This document shows positions 42,359-49,689 of a stretch of 64,000 nucleotides of DNA, piece by piece (within the stretch, counting starts at the first letter, position 1; each line of letters begins with the position of its first letter). The notes under the pieces are model-generated. The model did no database searches. It was not told where the DNA came from and saw only the letters and a program-made list of their open reading frames with translations. The position numbers were made by a program, and so were the translations under genes. The DNA comes from Micromonospora alfalfae (GTDB lineage Bacteria > Actinomycetota > Actinomycetes > Mycobacteriales > Micromonosporaceae): positions 1 to 64,000 of the forward strand of contig NZ_JAKKFH010000015.1 of NCBI RefSeq assembly GCF_022230925.1, given 5' to 3'.

Positions 42359-43921
42359 TCAGGCCGCCTGCTGATCCTGCGGGCCGAACTTCCACCGCCA
42401 GTCGAGGCGGTGGCGGCCGAAGGTGCGGCGTTCGCCCTTGAACCCAGCGCGCAGGAGCTTGATGTCAGCGACGAGTCGGATGATCTCCCGCTTAACCGCG
42501 ACGTCGTCACCGAGTTCCTGCCACGCCGCCACAGCCTGGTCCCCGATGCGTCCGCGCAGCACCGCAGGAATGCCGGCGTCGGCGGCGCGCTGTTCGTGCT
42601 CAGCGATCTGCGCCGTCAGGCCCTTCTCTGCGCGGGCGTAGGCGATCGCGGTGACCTCGCCCTGCTCCCCGAGCTTGCGCCAATCCTCCAGTTCCCCGCG
42701 CAACCGTTGCGCTTCGGCGCGGGCGTGGGCGACCTCCTCGTCGGTGGCGCTGGCGGCGGTGAGAATGTCGTAGACGTCGGGGCGGGACAGCCACGCCACC
42801 ACGGTGCGCTGCACGTACTCGTCGAGGAACTCGGCTTTCACTGCGGTGCACCGCTTGTGCAGGCAGGAGTACACCTGCCCCTCCCAGCCGTGCCGGTTCA
42901 GGCGCTGCGATGACAACGGCCCGTCGCACACGCCGCAGCGCACCATGTACGACAGCAGATGCACCGCTCTCCCGGCGCGGGTCGTGGTGCGCGACGGATC
43001 GCCGAGCATCCGCACCACCGACCAGTACGTCTCTTCATTGACAAGCGCAGGCCAGATCCCGTCGCCAACAATCTCCCCGCGCAGCACCCGCTTGCCGATG
43101 TACGCCGGGTTCATCACCTGCTTGCGCAGGATCCCGCGTCGCCACATCCCACCCTGCGACGCGGGGATGCCGAGGCGGTTCAGTTCGGCCTCGCGGACCG
43201 TCAGCGGCATACCTTCGGCGATCTTGCGGAAGTTGTCCCGCACCACCTGCGCGTGCGAATACTCTGTCACCGTCCCGTCCGCCGCCACGGCCGTACGGAT
43301 CTCGGTATCGGGCTCCTGGCGCAGGAGTGCTCTGGTGCGCTGGTCGTAGATCCGCCGATACCCGTAGGTGACCTTTCCGTGCGGACGCCCGGCTTCGGCG
43401 GCGCCGACGATCCCGCGCAGCACGTTGTCGCGGATCGAGTCGGCCATCCACTCGGCCTGCACCGCCTGGAAGCCGAGCATCATCCGGTCGTTCTTGTCCC
43501 GCAGGTCGTACAGCACCCCGCCGACCAGCCAGAAGTTGAGACCGACCTCGTGGCACATGTCCCGGATCTTCACGAACACCGCGAGGTCACGTTCTTTGCG
43601 GGAGATCTCCCAGACCACCAGCACGTCACCCTTGCCGGCGAGGATCTGCTCGATCAACAACTCGAACTGCTCCCGCTCCTTCGTGGCACGCCGGCTCGCG
43701 GAGCGGTGGTTGTCCGTGAACGACCCCGCGTCCGTCCAGGACCGCTTCGTGATCTCCGCCAGGTTGAGCACACCCTGGTCGTGGACACTCTTGCCCTGCT
43801 CCTTCTTGTCCTGACTCGCACGCTGATACCGCAGCGCCCGCACCTCTACGCCGCCGGCTAGCAGTGCGTCCTTGCTGTCGAACCGGCCCCGGTTCCCCGA
43901 CCGGGCCTTCCGCCGTACCAT
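42359..43921 (-). CDS. Large serine recombinase (island integrase)
   Basis: A 520-aa site-specific recombinase. Residues 27-170 form the catalytic resolvase domain with ALRYQRASQDKKEQGKSVHD, where S36 is the nucleophile. A recombinase domain follows (TYGYRRIYD... PAYIGKRVLRGEI), then a zinc-ribbon domain (MVRCGVCDG, YSCLHKRCTAV) and a coiled coil (ATDEEVAHARAEAQRLRGEL). It begins at ATG 43921 and sits 68 bp from the right island border, the classical place for an integrase. It is very probably the enzyme that inserted the island into the sigma factor gene. Confidence 0.92.
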   Translation of the reverse strand: MVRRKARSGNRGRFDSKDALLAGGVEVRALRYQRASQDKKEQGKSVHDQGVLNLAEITKRSWTDAGSFTDNHRSASRRATKEREQFELLIEQILAGKGDVLVVWEISRKERDLAVFVKIRDMCHEVGLNFWLVGGVLYDLRDKNDRMMLGFQAVQAEWMADSIRDNVLRGIVGAAEAGRPHGKVTYGYRRIYDQRTRALLRQEPDTEIRTAVAADGTVTEYSHAQVVRDNFRKIAEGMPLTVREAELNRLGIPASQGGMWRRGILRKQVMNPAYIGKRVLRGEIVGDGIWPALVNEETYWSVVRMLGDPSRTTTRAGRAVHLLSYMVRCGVCDGPLSSQRLNRHGWEGQVYSCLHKRCTAVKAEFLDEYVQRTVVAWLSRPDVYDILTAASATDEEVAHARAEAQRLRGELEDWRKLGEQGEVTAIAYARAEKGLTAQIAEHEQRAADAGIPAVLRGRIGDQAVAAWQELGDDVAVKREIIRLVADIKLLRAGFKGERRTFGRHRLDWRWKFGPQDQQAA

Positions 43922-43969
43922 CAGAACCGTCCCCCTAGATCGACGTCCATGTCGGCAACATCGACCATA

Positions 43970-44010
43970 GCTTCTAACGATTCTTGACAGTCCCTGGAGA
44001 ACACTCCAGC
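43970..44010. other. attR of the island
   Basis: The right junction joins island DNA (ending at 43989) to the sigma gene (from 43992) across GT at 43990-43991. The island arm begins with GCTTCTA at 43970-43976, 13 nt from GT. On the minus strand the island end happens to continue the sigma reading frame for a few codons (V-K-N-R) before a TAG. Confidence 0.8.
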
Positions 44011-44411
44011 AACGCCGCGACGTCCTCGATCGACAGGTCCTCCCAGTACCGCAGAACCAGCACGGCCCGCTGACGCGGGGCCACCCGGGCCAGCGCCTGC
44101 AGCAGCACCAGTCGGCCCTCCGGCGAGTCGGGCGGGGCCACCTGCTCGGCCTCCTCGCCACCCACCCGTTCACGCCGCCACCAGCCGCGGCGGCGCTCGT
44201 CGAGGAAGGTCCGGATCAGGATCTGGCGCACGTAGCTGTCGAGCACCTCGTGCCGGGAGATTCGGTTCCAGACCCGGTAGAGCTTGACGAACGCGGTCTG
44301 GACCAGGTCTTCGGCACGGTGCCAGTCGCCGCACAGCAGGTACGCGGTGCCGCGCATGGCACCGGACCGTGCCGCGAAGTACTCGGCGAACGCCTCATCG
44401 CGATCGCTCAT
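43974..44411 (-). pseudogene. SigE-family sigma factor, 5' part truncated by island
   Basis: A 145-codon frame encoding sigma region 2 (RGTAYLLCGDWHRAEDLVQT, AFVKLYRVWNRI) and most of region 4 (RQRAVLVLRYWEDLSIEDVA, ALLECSPGT), ending V-K-N-R and a stop supplied by island DNA. The recognition helix (VKSQAARGLDTLR) is at 8750-8839. Joining them at the GT dinucleotide gives a 169-aa SigE-family ECF sigma factor of normal length. The truncated protein lacks the -35-binding helix and should be inactive. Confidence 0.9.
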
Positions 44412-44573
44412 TCAGGCCTCCGATCCCCGTTTCGAGATAGTCACGCGGGGTCCGGCTCGGAGGGTTGCTCCGGAACTCGCGCAGATGTCACAGGGATCAA
44501 CGCGTGACTCACGCCCGCGCCACCCTCGCGGGGGCGGTGACCGCACCCGGCGAGGTGACCAACAGGTCGATTC

Positions 44574-45362
44574 TCAGGAGACGGCGGTGAGGCTCTGAGC
44601 CGCGAGCACGCTGAACTGCTTGGTAACCCGCTCAGCGGTAGCAGTGTCCAAAGCGAGCGTCCGGATCCGTGAGACGAGCGCACCCCGAGCCAACAGCAAG
44701 GTACAGATATGGGTCGGCACCGAGCGGTCCGCTCCATCGATCACCTCGCAGTACATCAGCTGCCCATCCAGCCCAGGCAGACGAGGAAGCTGCGTCTCAC
44801 CGAGAACGCGATACCGATCCTCGCGATCACGGTAGGTGCCACAACCAAGCTTGCCGCGAACCTGCTCGACAGCCTCCGCAGCCGATGTCACACCCCACGC
44901 GCCGGCGAGCTGCATGACCCGCAGATTCGGTGCCTCCCACTCACGCTGCTGCCCGAAAGCAGTGCCGTAGACGCCGTTGCCTTGACGCATCCCACAGACG
45001 GTCGAGAGAACGTCGTCGGCGTAGGGCGACTGCTGAGGCACAACCTTCAGACCATCGACGTCCAGCGTCGGCGCGATCAGCACCCTGCCGACCTGGTCCC
45101 CAAGCTCAGGGTCCATGTCGAAGATCGGCTGCAACCCCTCGGCGACCGGATCGATGGTGTACCCGCCGGCCGGCGGCCCACTCCGGCCGGCTGCCGGCGG
45201 CGTGCCGGAGCCGCCCCCGCAGGCCGCGGTGAGGACGAGCCCCACCGCGGCCACCACTGTGAGCAGCGGCCGGCCGAACCTGGTCACCAACGCTGCCGGT
45301 ACGGCTCGGTCACAACTGCGCACTTTGGCGAACGGGCCGAGGTTAGCGACAGCTGAAGTCAC
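44574..45362 (-). CDS. Secreted lipoprotein, hypothetical
   Basis: A 262-aa predicted lipoprotein. The N terminus has a basic region, a hydrophobic core (LLTVVAAVGLVLTAAC) and a lipobox LTAAC followed by GGGSGTPP. The body (about 55-260) has scattered Cys (TVCGMRQ, KLGCGTY, MYCEV, HICTLL), which may form disulphides outside the membrane. No family recognised. The frame begins at 45362; a downstream in-frame GTG may be the true start, since about 30 residues precede the signal core. Confidence 0.65.
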   Translation of the reverse strand: MTSAVANLGPFAKVRSCDRAVPAALVTRFGRPLLTVVAAVGLVLTAACGGGSGTPPAAGRSGPPAGGYTIDPVAEGLQPIFDMDPELGDQVGRVLIAPTLDVDGLKVVPQQSPYADDVLSTVCGMRQGNGVYGTAFGQQREWEAPNLRVMQLAGAWGVTSAAEAVEQVRGKLGCGTYRDREDRYRVLGETQLPRLPGLDGQLMYCEVIDGADRSVPTHICTLLLARGALVSRIRTLALDTATAERVTKQFSVLAAQSLTAVS

Positions 45363-45706
45363 TGAAGATAAGCACTCGTGGCGAGAAGATGTGTCATTGA
45401 GTCAGCGTCCGCAACCATTCGCACCTCATGAATAAGGGAATCTCCGCCTGGACCATCGATGCGCAGCTTGAACGGATCGCTCCTCTCCGCGACGAAGAGG
45501 GACAGATGCGCGCCTAGTTGTTCGCAGTCCGCAACATTCTGCACCCAGACGTTCGAGCCGTTGCTGGCGTTCGTAGCGCGGAAGCCAGCCTCAGTCAACC
45601 ACTCCCGAACGGAGTCATTGATTGTTGCGTCATCACCGATGAAGTCAATCGTCAGGGCAACCATCGTCGCATCCGTTCTGTGAGTGGCCTCACTCACGTC
45701 GCTCAA
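45359..45706 (-). CDS. Small hypothetical protein
   Basis: A 115-aa frame with a beta-alpha pattern (ALTIDFIGDDATINDSVREW, VWVQNVADCEQLGAHLSLFV). The stop overlaps the lipoprotein gene start by 4 bp, suggesting co-translation. Start is either the first codon at 45706 or an internal ATG at 45664 (MVALTIDF). No family recognised; codon use fits the host. Confidence 0.5.
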   Translation of the reverse strand: MSDVSEATHRTDATMVALTIDFIGDDATINDSVREWLTEAGFRATNASNGSNVWVQNVADCEQLGAHLSLFVAERSDPFKLRIDGPGGDSLIHEVRMVADADSMTHLLATSAYLQ

Positions 45707-45975
45707 CGAGCCCAGCTAACCAGACCGACCGGTCTCGGCAGCTCTGCTCCAACGTCTCGGAGCCATCGACGTTGAGATACGACTGCAACCGGTACCACGA
45801 GCAGCGAGCCGACAACAGACGTTACCAACGCGACTGCGATCGAACGTCGCAGAGTCGCTGGACGACTCCGCGTATAACGCGCAGGCAAAGGCCAACAGCC
45901 ACCCCACCTTGACAGGTGTCGATCTGTGCACTGGTGTAAGGACCAAGCACATCGACGTCCGTCACAGGAGGGCAC

Positions 45976-48120
45976 ATGATCGTCCGACGACGGTGGACAG
46001 CTGCCGCCACCACAGTGATCCTGTTCAGCGCAGTGTTGTCCCATCCCGCTTCCGGCGCGGCGGCACCCGCCGATCCGGCAGCCCCGATCACCCTGAGCAC
46101 CACCGAAACGGCAGTGGTCCGAGTCCAGCTCCGCGATCAGGCCCAGCTGGACCGGCTCGTGGCCACCGGCGCGGACCTGGCCAACCGGCCCCGGGCACGG
46201 GACGGCCGGATCATCGCCGACCTGGTGCTCAGCGGCGCGCAGCTCGATGAACTGACAGCGCAGGGCGCGACGGCCGTGCAGATCGTGCAGCGCGCCGGGG
46301 ACGGCAACCGGCACTACGCCGACAGCGTCCGCGCGGCCCAGGCCCGCACCGCCGCCGGGCTGCGCGTGCCGGCCGCAGGCCAGCGGTCCACCGCCGCCGC
46401 CGTGGACACCCTCCAGGTGCAGCAGGCGTACTGGTGGACCACCAACGGACAGACCTTCCTGCAGGCCCAGGTGGCCACCACCGCCACCGACGACCCGGAC
46501 GTGGAGATCACCGTCAGTTGGCGGACGGCGGACGGCGTCACCGGCTCGTTTCCGCTGTACCGGTTCGAGGACTCAGGCGAGTACCAGTACCACTACAACC
46601 TTCCCCAGCCGGTGCCGAGCCGGCCGGTTCAGTTGAGCGCGACCTCCAGCCTCGGCGGGGTCAGCCGGGCGATCACGCCAACGCTCTGGCCGAACGCCTC
46701 CCCACCGCCGCTACCGGCCGGCTACCAGAAGGACTTCATCGACGCGTACCTGACGCCGGTGGACATCCAGGCGCGGATCAAGCGACTGGCCCGCCAGTAC
46801 CGGGACCTGGTGGACGTGATCGACCTGCCGAACAAGACTCAGGGATACCGACGCAACGCCGCCGGCTACCTGGGCGACCCGACGGTCGCCGCCGTGGTGG
46901 TCGAGTCGGTCCGCTTCGGCGACCAGAACATGAACGGCGTACAGGTGCGGACTGTCGACCCGGGTCGGGCGAACCGGCCACTGACCGTCGGCTACCGCGA
47001 CCGCGTCCTCACCGTGTCACTGGCCACCGACACGGCGGGCAAGACGGTGAGCACCACCGACGAGGTCGCGGCGGCGATCAACGCCCGCCAACCGGACCGG
47101 TTCCGGGCCACCGTCGAGGACGGCTCGGCCGGGCTGCCGATGCCCGTCGCCGGCCCCACCCGGCTCGACGACGGCCTCCAGGGCACCGAGGTGCCGGCGC
47201 GGCCGTGGACGGTGCAGGCCCTTCGCCTCGGCGTACACCGGGACGGCTCCCGGGTCGGGGTGCTCGCGTACTCCCAGGAACACGCCCGGGAGTGGGCCAC
47301 CCCGCTGGTGACGCTGGAGTTCGCCGAGCGGATGCTGGCCAACGCCCGCACCGACCCGGCCACCCGTGAGCTGCTGGAGCAGGTCGACATCTTCGTCATC
47401 CCGACGGTCAACCCGGACGGCGCGAACTACTCGTTCAACGACTTCAACTTCCAGCGCAAGAATCTCGTCAACCACTGCACCGGGGCGGCCCGCGACCCGA
47501 AGAACCGCACCTCGTGGGGCGTCGACATCAACCGCAACTACACAGTCGGGTCGTACTTCGACGGCTACGTGGGCGCCAGCGCCAACTGCCTGTCCGGCAA
47601 CTTCGCCGGCACGACGGAGCTTTCCGAGGCGGAGAGCGGCAACGTGATCGCGCTCGCCCAGGCCCACCCGAACATCAAGTTCGCGATGAACGTGCACTCC
47701 TACGGCGGGTACTTCATGTGGCCGCCGGGAGCGTACCGGGCCGACGGCAGGGTCACCCTGCCCCGACCGTCGATCGACGAGTCGACGCTGTTCCTCAACA
47801 GCGCCCGGCGGATCGTCGGCGCCATCGCCCAGGAGCGCGGCACCGTCACCTGGCCGTCGCAGACCGGACCGGTCGCCGACGTGCTCTACTCCGCCGCCGG
47901 CAACTCGGCCGACCAGCTCTACTACGAGCTGGGCATCTTCGCCTGGGACTTCGAGGTCGGCAACGACCTGTGGAACCCGGAAACCAACCAGTGGGAGGGC
48001 GTCGGCTTCCAGCCGCCGTTCGACGAGGCGCACGGCGAATCCCAGGAGTACGCCGGCGGGCTGGTGGAAATGGTCCGGGTGGCCCGCGACTACGCCGCCG
48101 CCGAGGCGGCCGCCGGCTGA
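45976..48120 (+). CDS. Secreted M14-family zinc carboxypeptidase
   Basis: A 714-aa exported metallopeptidase. A signal peptide is visible (MIVRRRWTAAATTVILFSAV, with a cleavage region ASGAAA). The catalytic domain has H436xxE439 (SQEHAREWATP), zinc ligand H574 (MNVHSYGGYF), substrate-binding Arg in GVDINRNYTVG, and catalytic Glu at 660 (AWDFEVGND). N-terminal residues 40-230 are a prodomain-like beta region. Likely removes C-terminal residues from extracellular peptides. It is a single-gene unit with a strong hairpin after its stop. Confidence 0.92.
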   Translation: MIVRRRWTAAATTVILFSAVLSHPASGAAAPADPAAPITLSTTETAVVRVQLRDQAQLDRLVATGADLANRPRARDGRIIADLVLSGAQLDELTAQGATAVQIVQRAGDGNRHYADSVRAAQARTAAGLRVPAAGQRSTAAAVDTLQVQQAYWWTTNGQTFLQAQVATTATDDPDVEITVSWRTADGVTGSFPLYRFEDSGEYQYHYNLPQPVPSRPVQLSATSSLGGVSRAITPTLWPNASPPPLPAGYQKDFIDAYLTPVDIQARIKRLARQYRDLVDVIDLPNKTQGYRRNAAGYLGDPTVAAVVVESVRFGDQNMNGVQVRTVDPGRANRPLTVGYRDRVLTVSLATDTAGKTVSTTDEVAAAINARQPDRFRATVEDGSAGLPMPVAGPTRLDDGLQGTEVPARPWTVQALRLGVHRDGSRVGVLAYSQEHAREWATPLVTLEFAERMLANARTDPATRELLEQVDIFVIPTVNPDGANYSFNDFNFQRKNLVNHCTGAARDPKNRTSWGVDINRNYTVGSYFDGYVGASANCLSGNFAGTTELSEAESGNVIALAQAHPNIKFAMNVHSYGGYFMWPPGAYRADGRVTLPRPSIDESTLFLNSARRIVGAIAQERGTVTWPSQTGPVADVLYSAAGNSADQLYYELGIFAWDFEVGNDLWNPETNQWEGVGFQPPFDEAHGESQEYAGGLVEMVRVARDYAAAEAAAG

Positions 48121-48130
48121 CCCGCGGGTC

Positions 48131-48166
48131 CCGTACCGCCGCCGGCAGCAGCCGGCGGCGGTACGG
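48131..48166 (+). terminator. Terminator after carboxypeptidase
   Basis: A perfect 16-bp stem (CCGTACCGCCGCCGGC / GCCGGCGGCGGTACGG) with a 4-nt loop lies 11 bp after the carboxypeptidase stop. There is no T-run, as usual in high-GC actinomycetes. Confidence 0.8.
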
Positions 48167-48266
48167 CCCCTGACGCGCGACCCTCGGTGACGGACGGTAA
48201 GCCGATGGTGATCACAGACGTTGACGTGTTTTCATGTCAGCAAGCCTGCGCCAACCCGGGACATCG

Positions 48267-48461
48267 ATGACTGAGCAACCCGCACCTGATCACCTCGTTG
48301 TGGTCGACGTGTTGACGCAGGGTCTGAGCCACCTGCTACGCGACGAGGATCCGGAACTGGCCCGATGGATCGAGGAACTGGTCGCGACACTGAAGAGTCC
48401 CCGGCAGACGACGCTCGCCGGCTGGAACAGCTTCCTCGACCCCGGCGTCGACTCCAGCTGA
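48267..48461 (+). CDS. Putative RiPP precursor, FxSxx-like W-N-S peptide
   Basis: A 64-aa peptide from ATG 48267. The leader-like part is VVDVLTQGLSHLLRDEDPEL followed by ARWIEELVATL. The C-terminal part reads TTLAGWNSFLDPGVDSS. WNSFL has the spacing of the FxSxx motif of FxSxx-COOH peptides, but with Trp instead of Phe and a seven-residue extension (DPGVDSS) after it. The stop abuts the start region of a HExxH peptide-hydroxylase-type gene, and a STAND-TPR gene lies next door. No radical-SAM cyclophane synthase is within the window. Assignment as a precursor is an inference. Confidence 0.5.
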   Translation: MTEQPAPDHLVVVDVLTQGLSHLLRDEDPELARWIEELVATLKSPRQTTLAGWNSFLDPGVDSS

Positions 48462-49648
48462 CCCACTCGGAGTTCACCCGCCTGGCCGACGGCCGGGCTG
48501 GCCCGGCTGCCATCCGCGCTCTGCGGCGGGCGCAACGCAACCGCACGATGCTCGTCCTCAAGAGCCTCGCCGACACCGACGACGCCTTGGCGGCGTCGGC
48601 GCATCTGCTCGGCCACGCCCACCGTGTCGACCCGGCCGCCGCTGACGTGCTGCTCGATCATCCGTGGCTGGCCGTCTGGGCGATCGATCGGGTCCGGCAC
48701 GGCGACACCGGCCGACCCGACTACCTTTCGTTCGCGGCGCTCGCGGCGGCCGCCCTCAGTGGTCGGTCGGACGCGGCGGTGCCGGTCACGCCCCGTGCGG
48801 GCCTGGTGCCCGTGCCGGGCCTCGGGGTGCTGCGCCGCGGCGGCGGCAGCACAACTGTGACGCCGGCCGACTTGACCGGGCGCCAGTGGACGCCCACCCA
48901 CTGGTGGCGCTTCACCGACCAGTCGGTCACCCTCGACCTCCGCGTCGACGACCTTGACCCCTACCGCGACTGCTTCGGGCTACCGGTCGCCGCCCGGCTC
49001 TCCGCGCCGCAGGCCGCCGAGCTGGAACGGTCCGTCGGGCACGCCTGGCACCTGCTCGTCGGGTACGCCCCAACGCACGCCGCCGAGGTGGCCGCCGGCA
49101 TCAGCACCTTCGTGCCGTTGGCCGACGGCACCGAACGCGGGCACAGTGTCACGCACGCCGACGCCTTCGGAGCGTTGGCCGCCGACGCCAACCTCGACCC
49201 GGTGGATCTGGCCGTGACGATGGTGCACGAGCTGCAACACAGCAAACTCAACGCAGTCCTCGGCCTGGTCCAGTTGCACGAACCCGCAGACCCGGCGCGG
49301 TACTTCGCACCCTGGCGTCCTGACCCGCGTCCGATCGACGGGCTGCTGCACGGCACCTACGCGTTCACCGCCGTCGCCGAGGTGTGGGCCGCGCTGCGCG
49401 CCCATCCGGAACTCGCGGCCCAGGCCACCGCGCGGTTCGCTGTGGTACGGGCCCAGTTGGAGCGCGCTCTGGTCGAGCTCGCCCGGGCCGCAAGTCTCAC
49501 CTCGGCCGGGCGGCTCTGGGCAGATCGCCTGGCCGAACGGATCGGCCAGTTGGCCGCCGTGCCGGTCCCGGCGTCCGCCGACGCCGCCGGGCGGCGCGAG
49601 GTGGCGGAGGCCGAGCGCGCCCGCCGACAAACGATCCCCAGCGGATGA
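48458..49648 (+). CDS. HExxH-type peptide beta-hydroxylase family protein
   Basis: About 396 aa. The zinc/iron-binding motif is TMVHELQHSKLNAVLGLVQL (HELQH), followed by PADPARYFAPWRPDPRPIDG and LLHGTYAFTAVAEVW, which fit the mod_HExxH (TIGR04267) family associated with FxSxx-COOH peptide systems; members include alpha-ketoglutarate-dependent peptide hydroxylases. Homology seems to begin at LTHSEFTRLADGRAGPAAIR. The only ATG in frame is 48365, which would overlap the precursor gene and give an unlikely Arg-rich N terminus. A CTG at 48458 overlapping the precursor's stop (CTGA) would give a more natural start. The start is therefore uncertain, and a frame error is possible. Confidence 0.78.
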   Translation: MTHSEFTRLADGRAGPAAIRALRRAQRNRTMLVLKSLADTDDALAASAHLLGHAHRVDPAAADVLLDHPWLAVWAIDRVRHGDTGRPDYLSFAALAAAALSGRSDAAVPVTPRAGLVPVPGLGVLRRGGGSTTVTPADLTGRQWTPTHWWRFTDQSVTLDLRVDDLDPYRDCFGLPVAARLSAPQAAELERSVGHAWHLLVGYAPTHAAEVAAGISTFVPLADGTERGHSVTHADAFGALAADANLDPVDLAVTMVHELQHSKLNAVLGLVQLHEPADPARYFAPWRPDPRPIDGLLHGTYAFTAVAEVWAALRAHPELAAQATARFAVVRAQLERALVELARAASLTSAGRLWADRLAERIGQLAAVPVPASADAAGRREVAEAERARRQTIPSG

Positions 49649-49689
49649 ACCCAAGGCTCGGTACGACCGTCTCTCCGGTGGACGAGGCG

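Larger units (their letters stand above)
8840..43991. mobile_element. Integrated 35-kb genomic island (serine-integrase type)
   Basis: The island interrupts a SigE-family sigma factor gene whose two halves lie at 43974-44411 and 8750-8839. It encodes its own large serine recombinase next to the right border. Cargo includes predicted conflict genes (Hypoth_Ymh/PIN-like, restriction enzyme pieces, giant STAND-like protein, TcmP/DUF5131), an 11-gene metabolic operon, and actinobacterial mobile-element genes (DUF2637, Replic_Relax). I see no TraB/FtsK-like translocase or replication initiator, so it may be a non-conjugative or degenerate relative of actinomycete ICEs. Joined island ends form a 20-bp-armed imperfect palindrome (15/20 matches) around GT. 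Confidence 0.88.

Noticed and set aside
41875..42441. Plus-strand frame opposite the small gene before the integrase
   Set aside because: The minus-strand frame has an ordered Cys-containing segment, while the plus-strand translation is Arg/Gly-rich without domains and runs into the integrase 3' end.
8840..43991. Calling the island a self-transmissible ICE
   Set aside because: Only DUF2637 and Replic_Relax genes point to conjugation. I found no TraB/FtsK-like translocase, replication initiator or excisionase, so I kept to genomic island.
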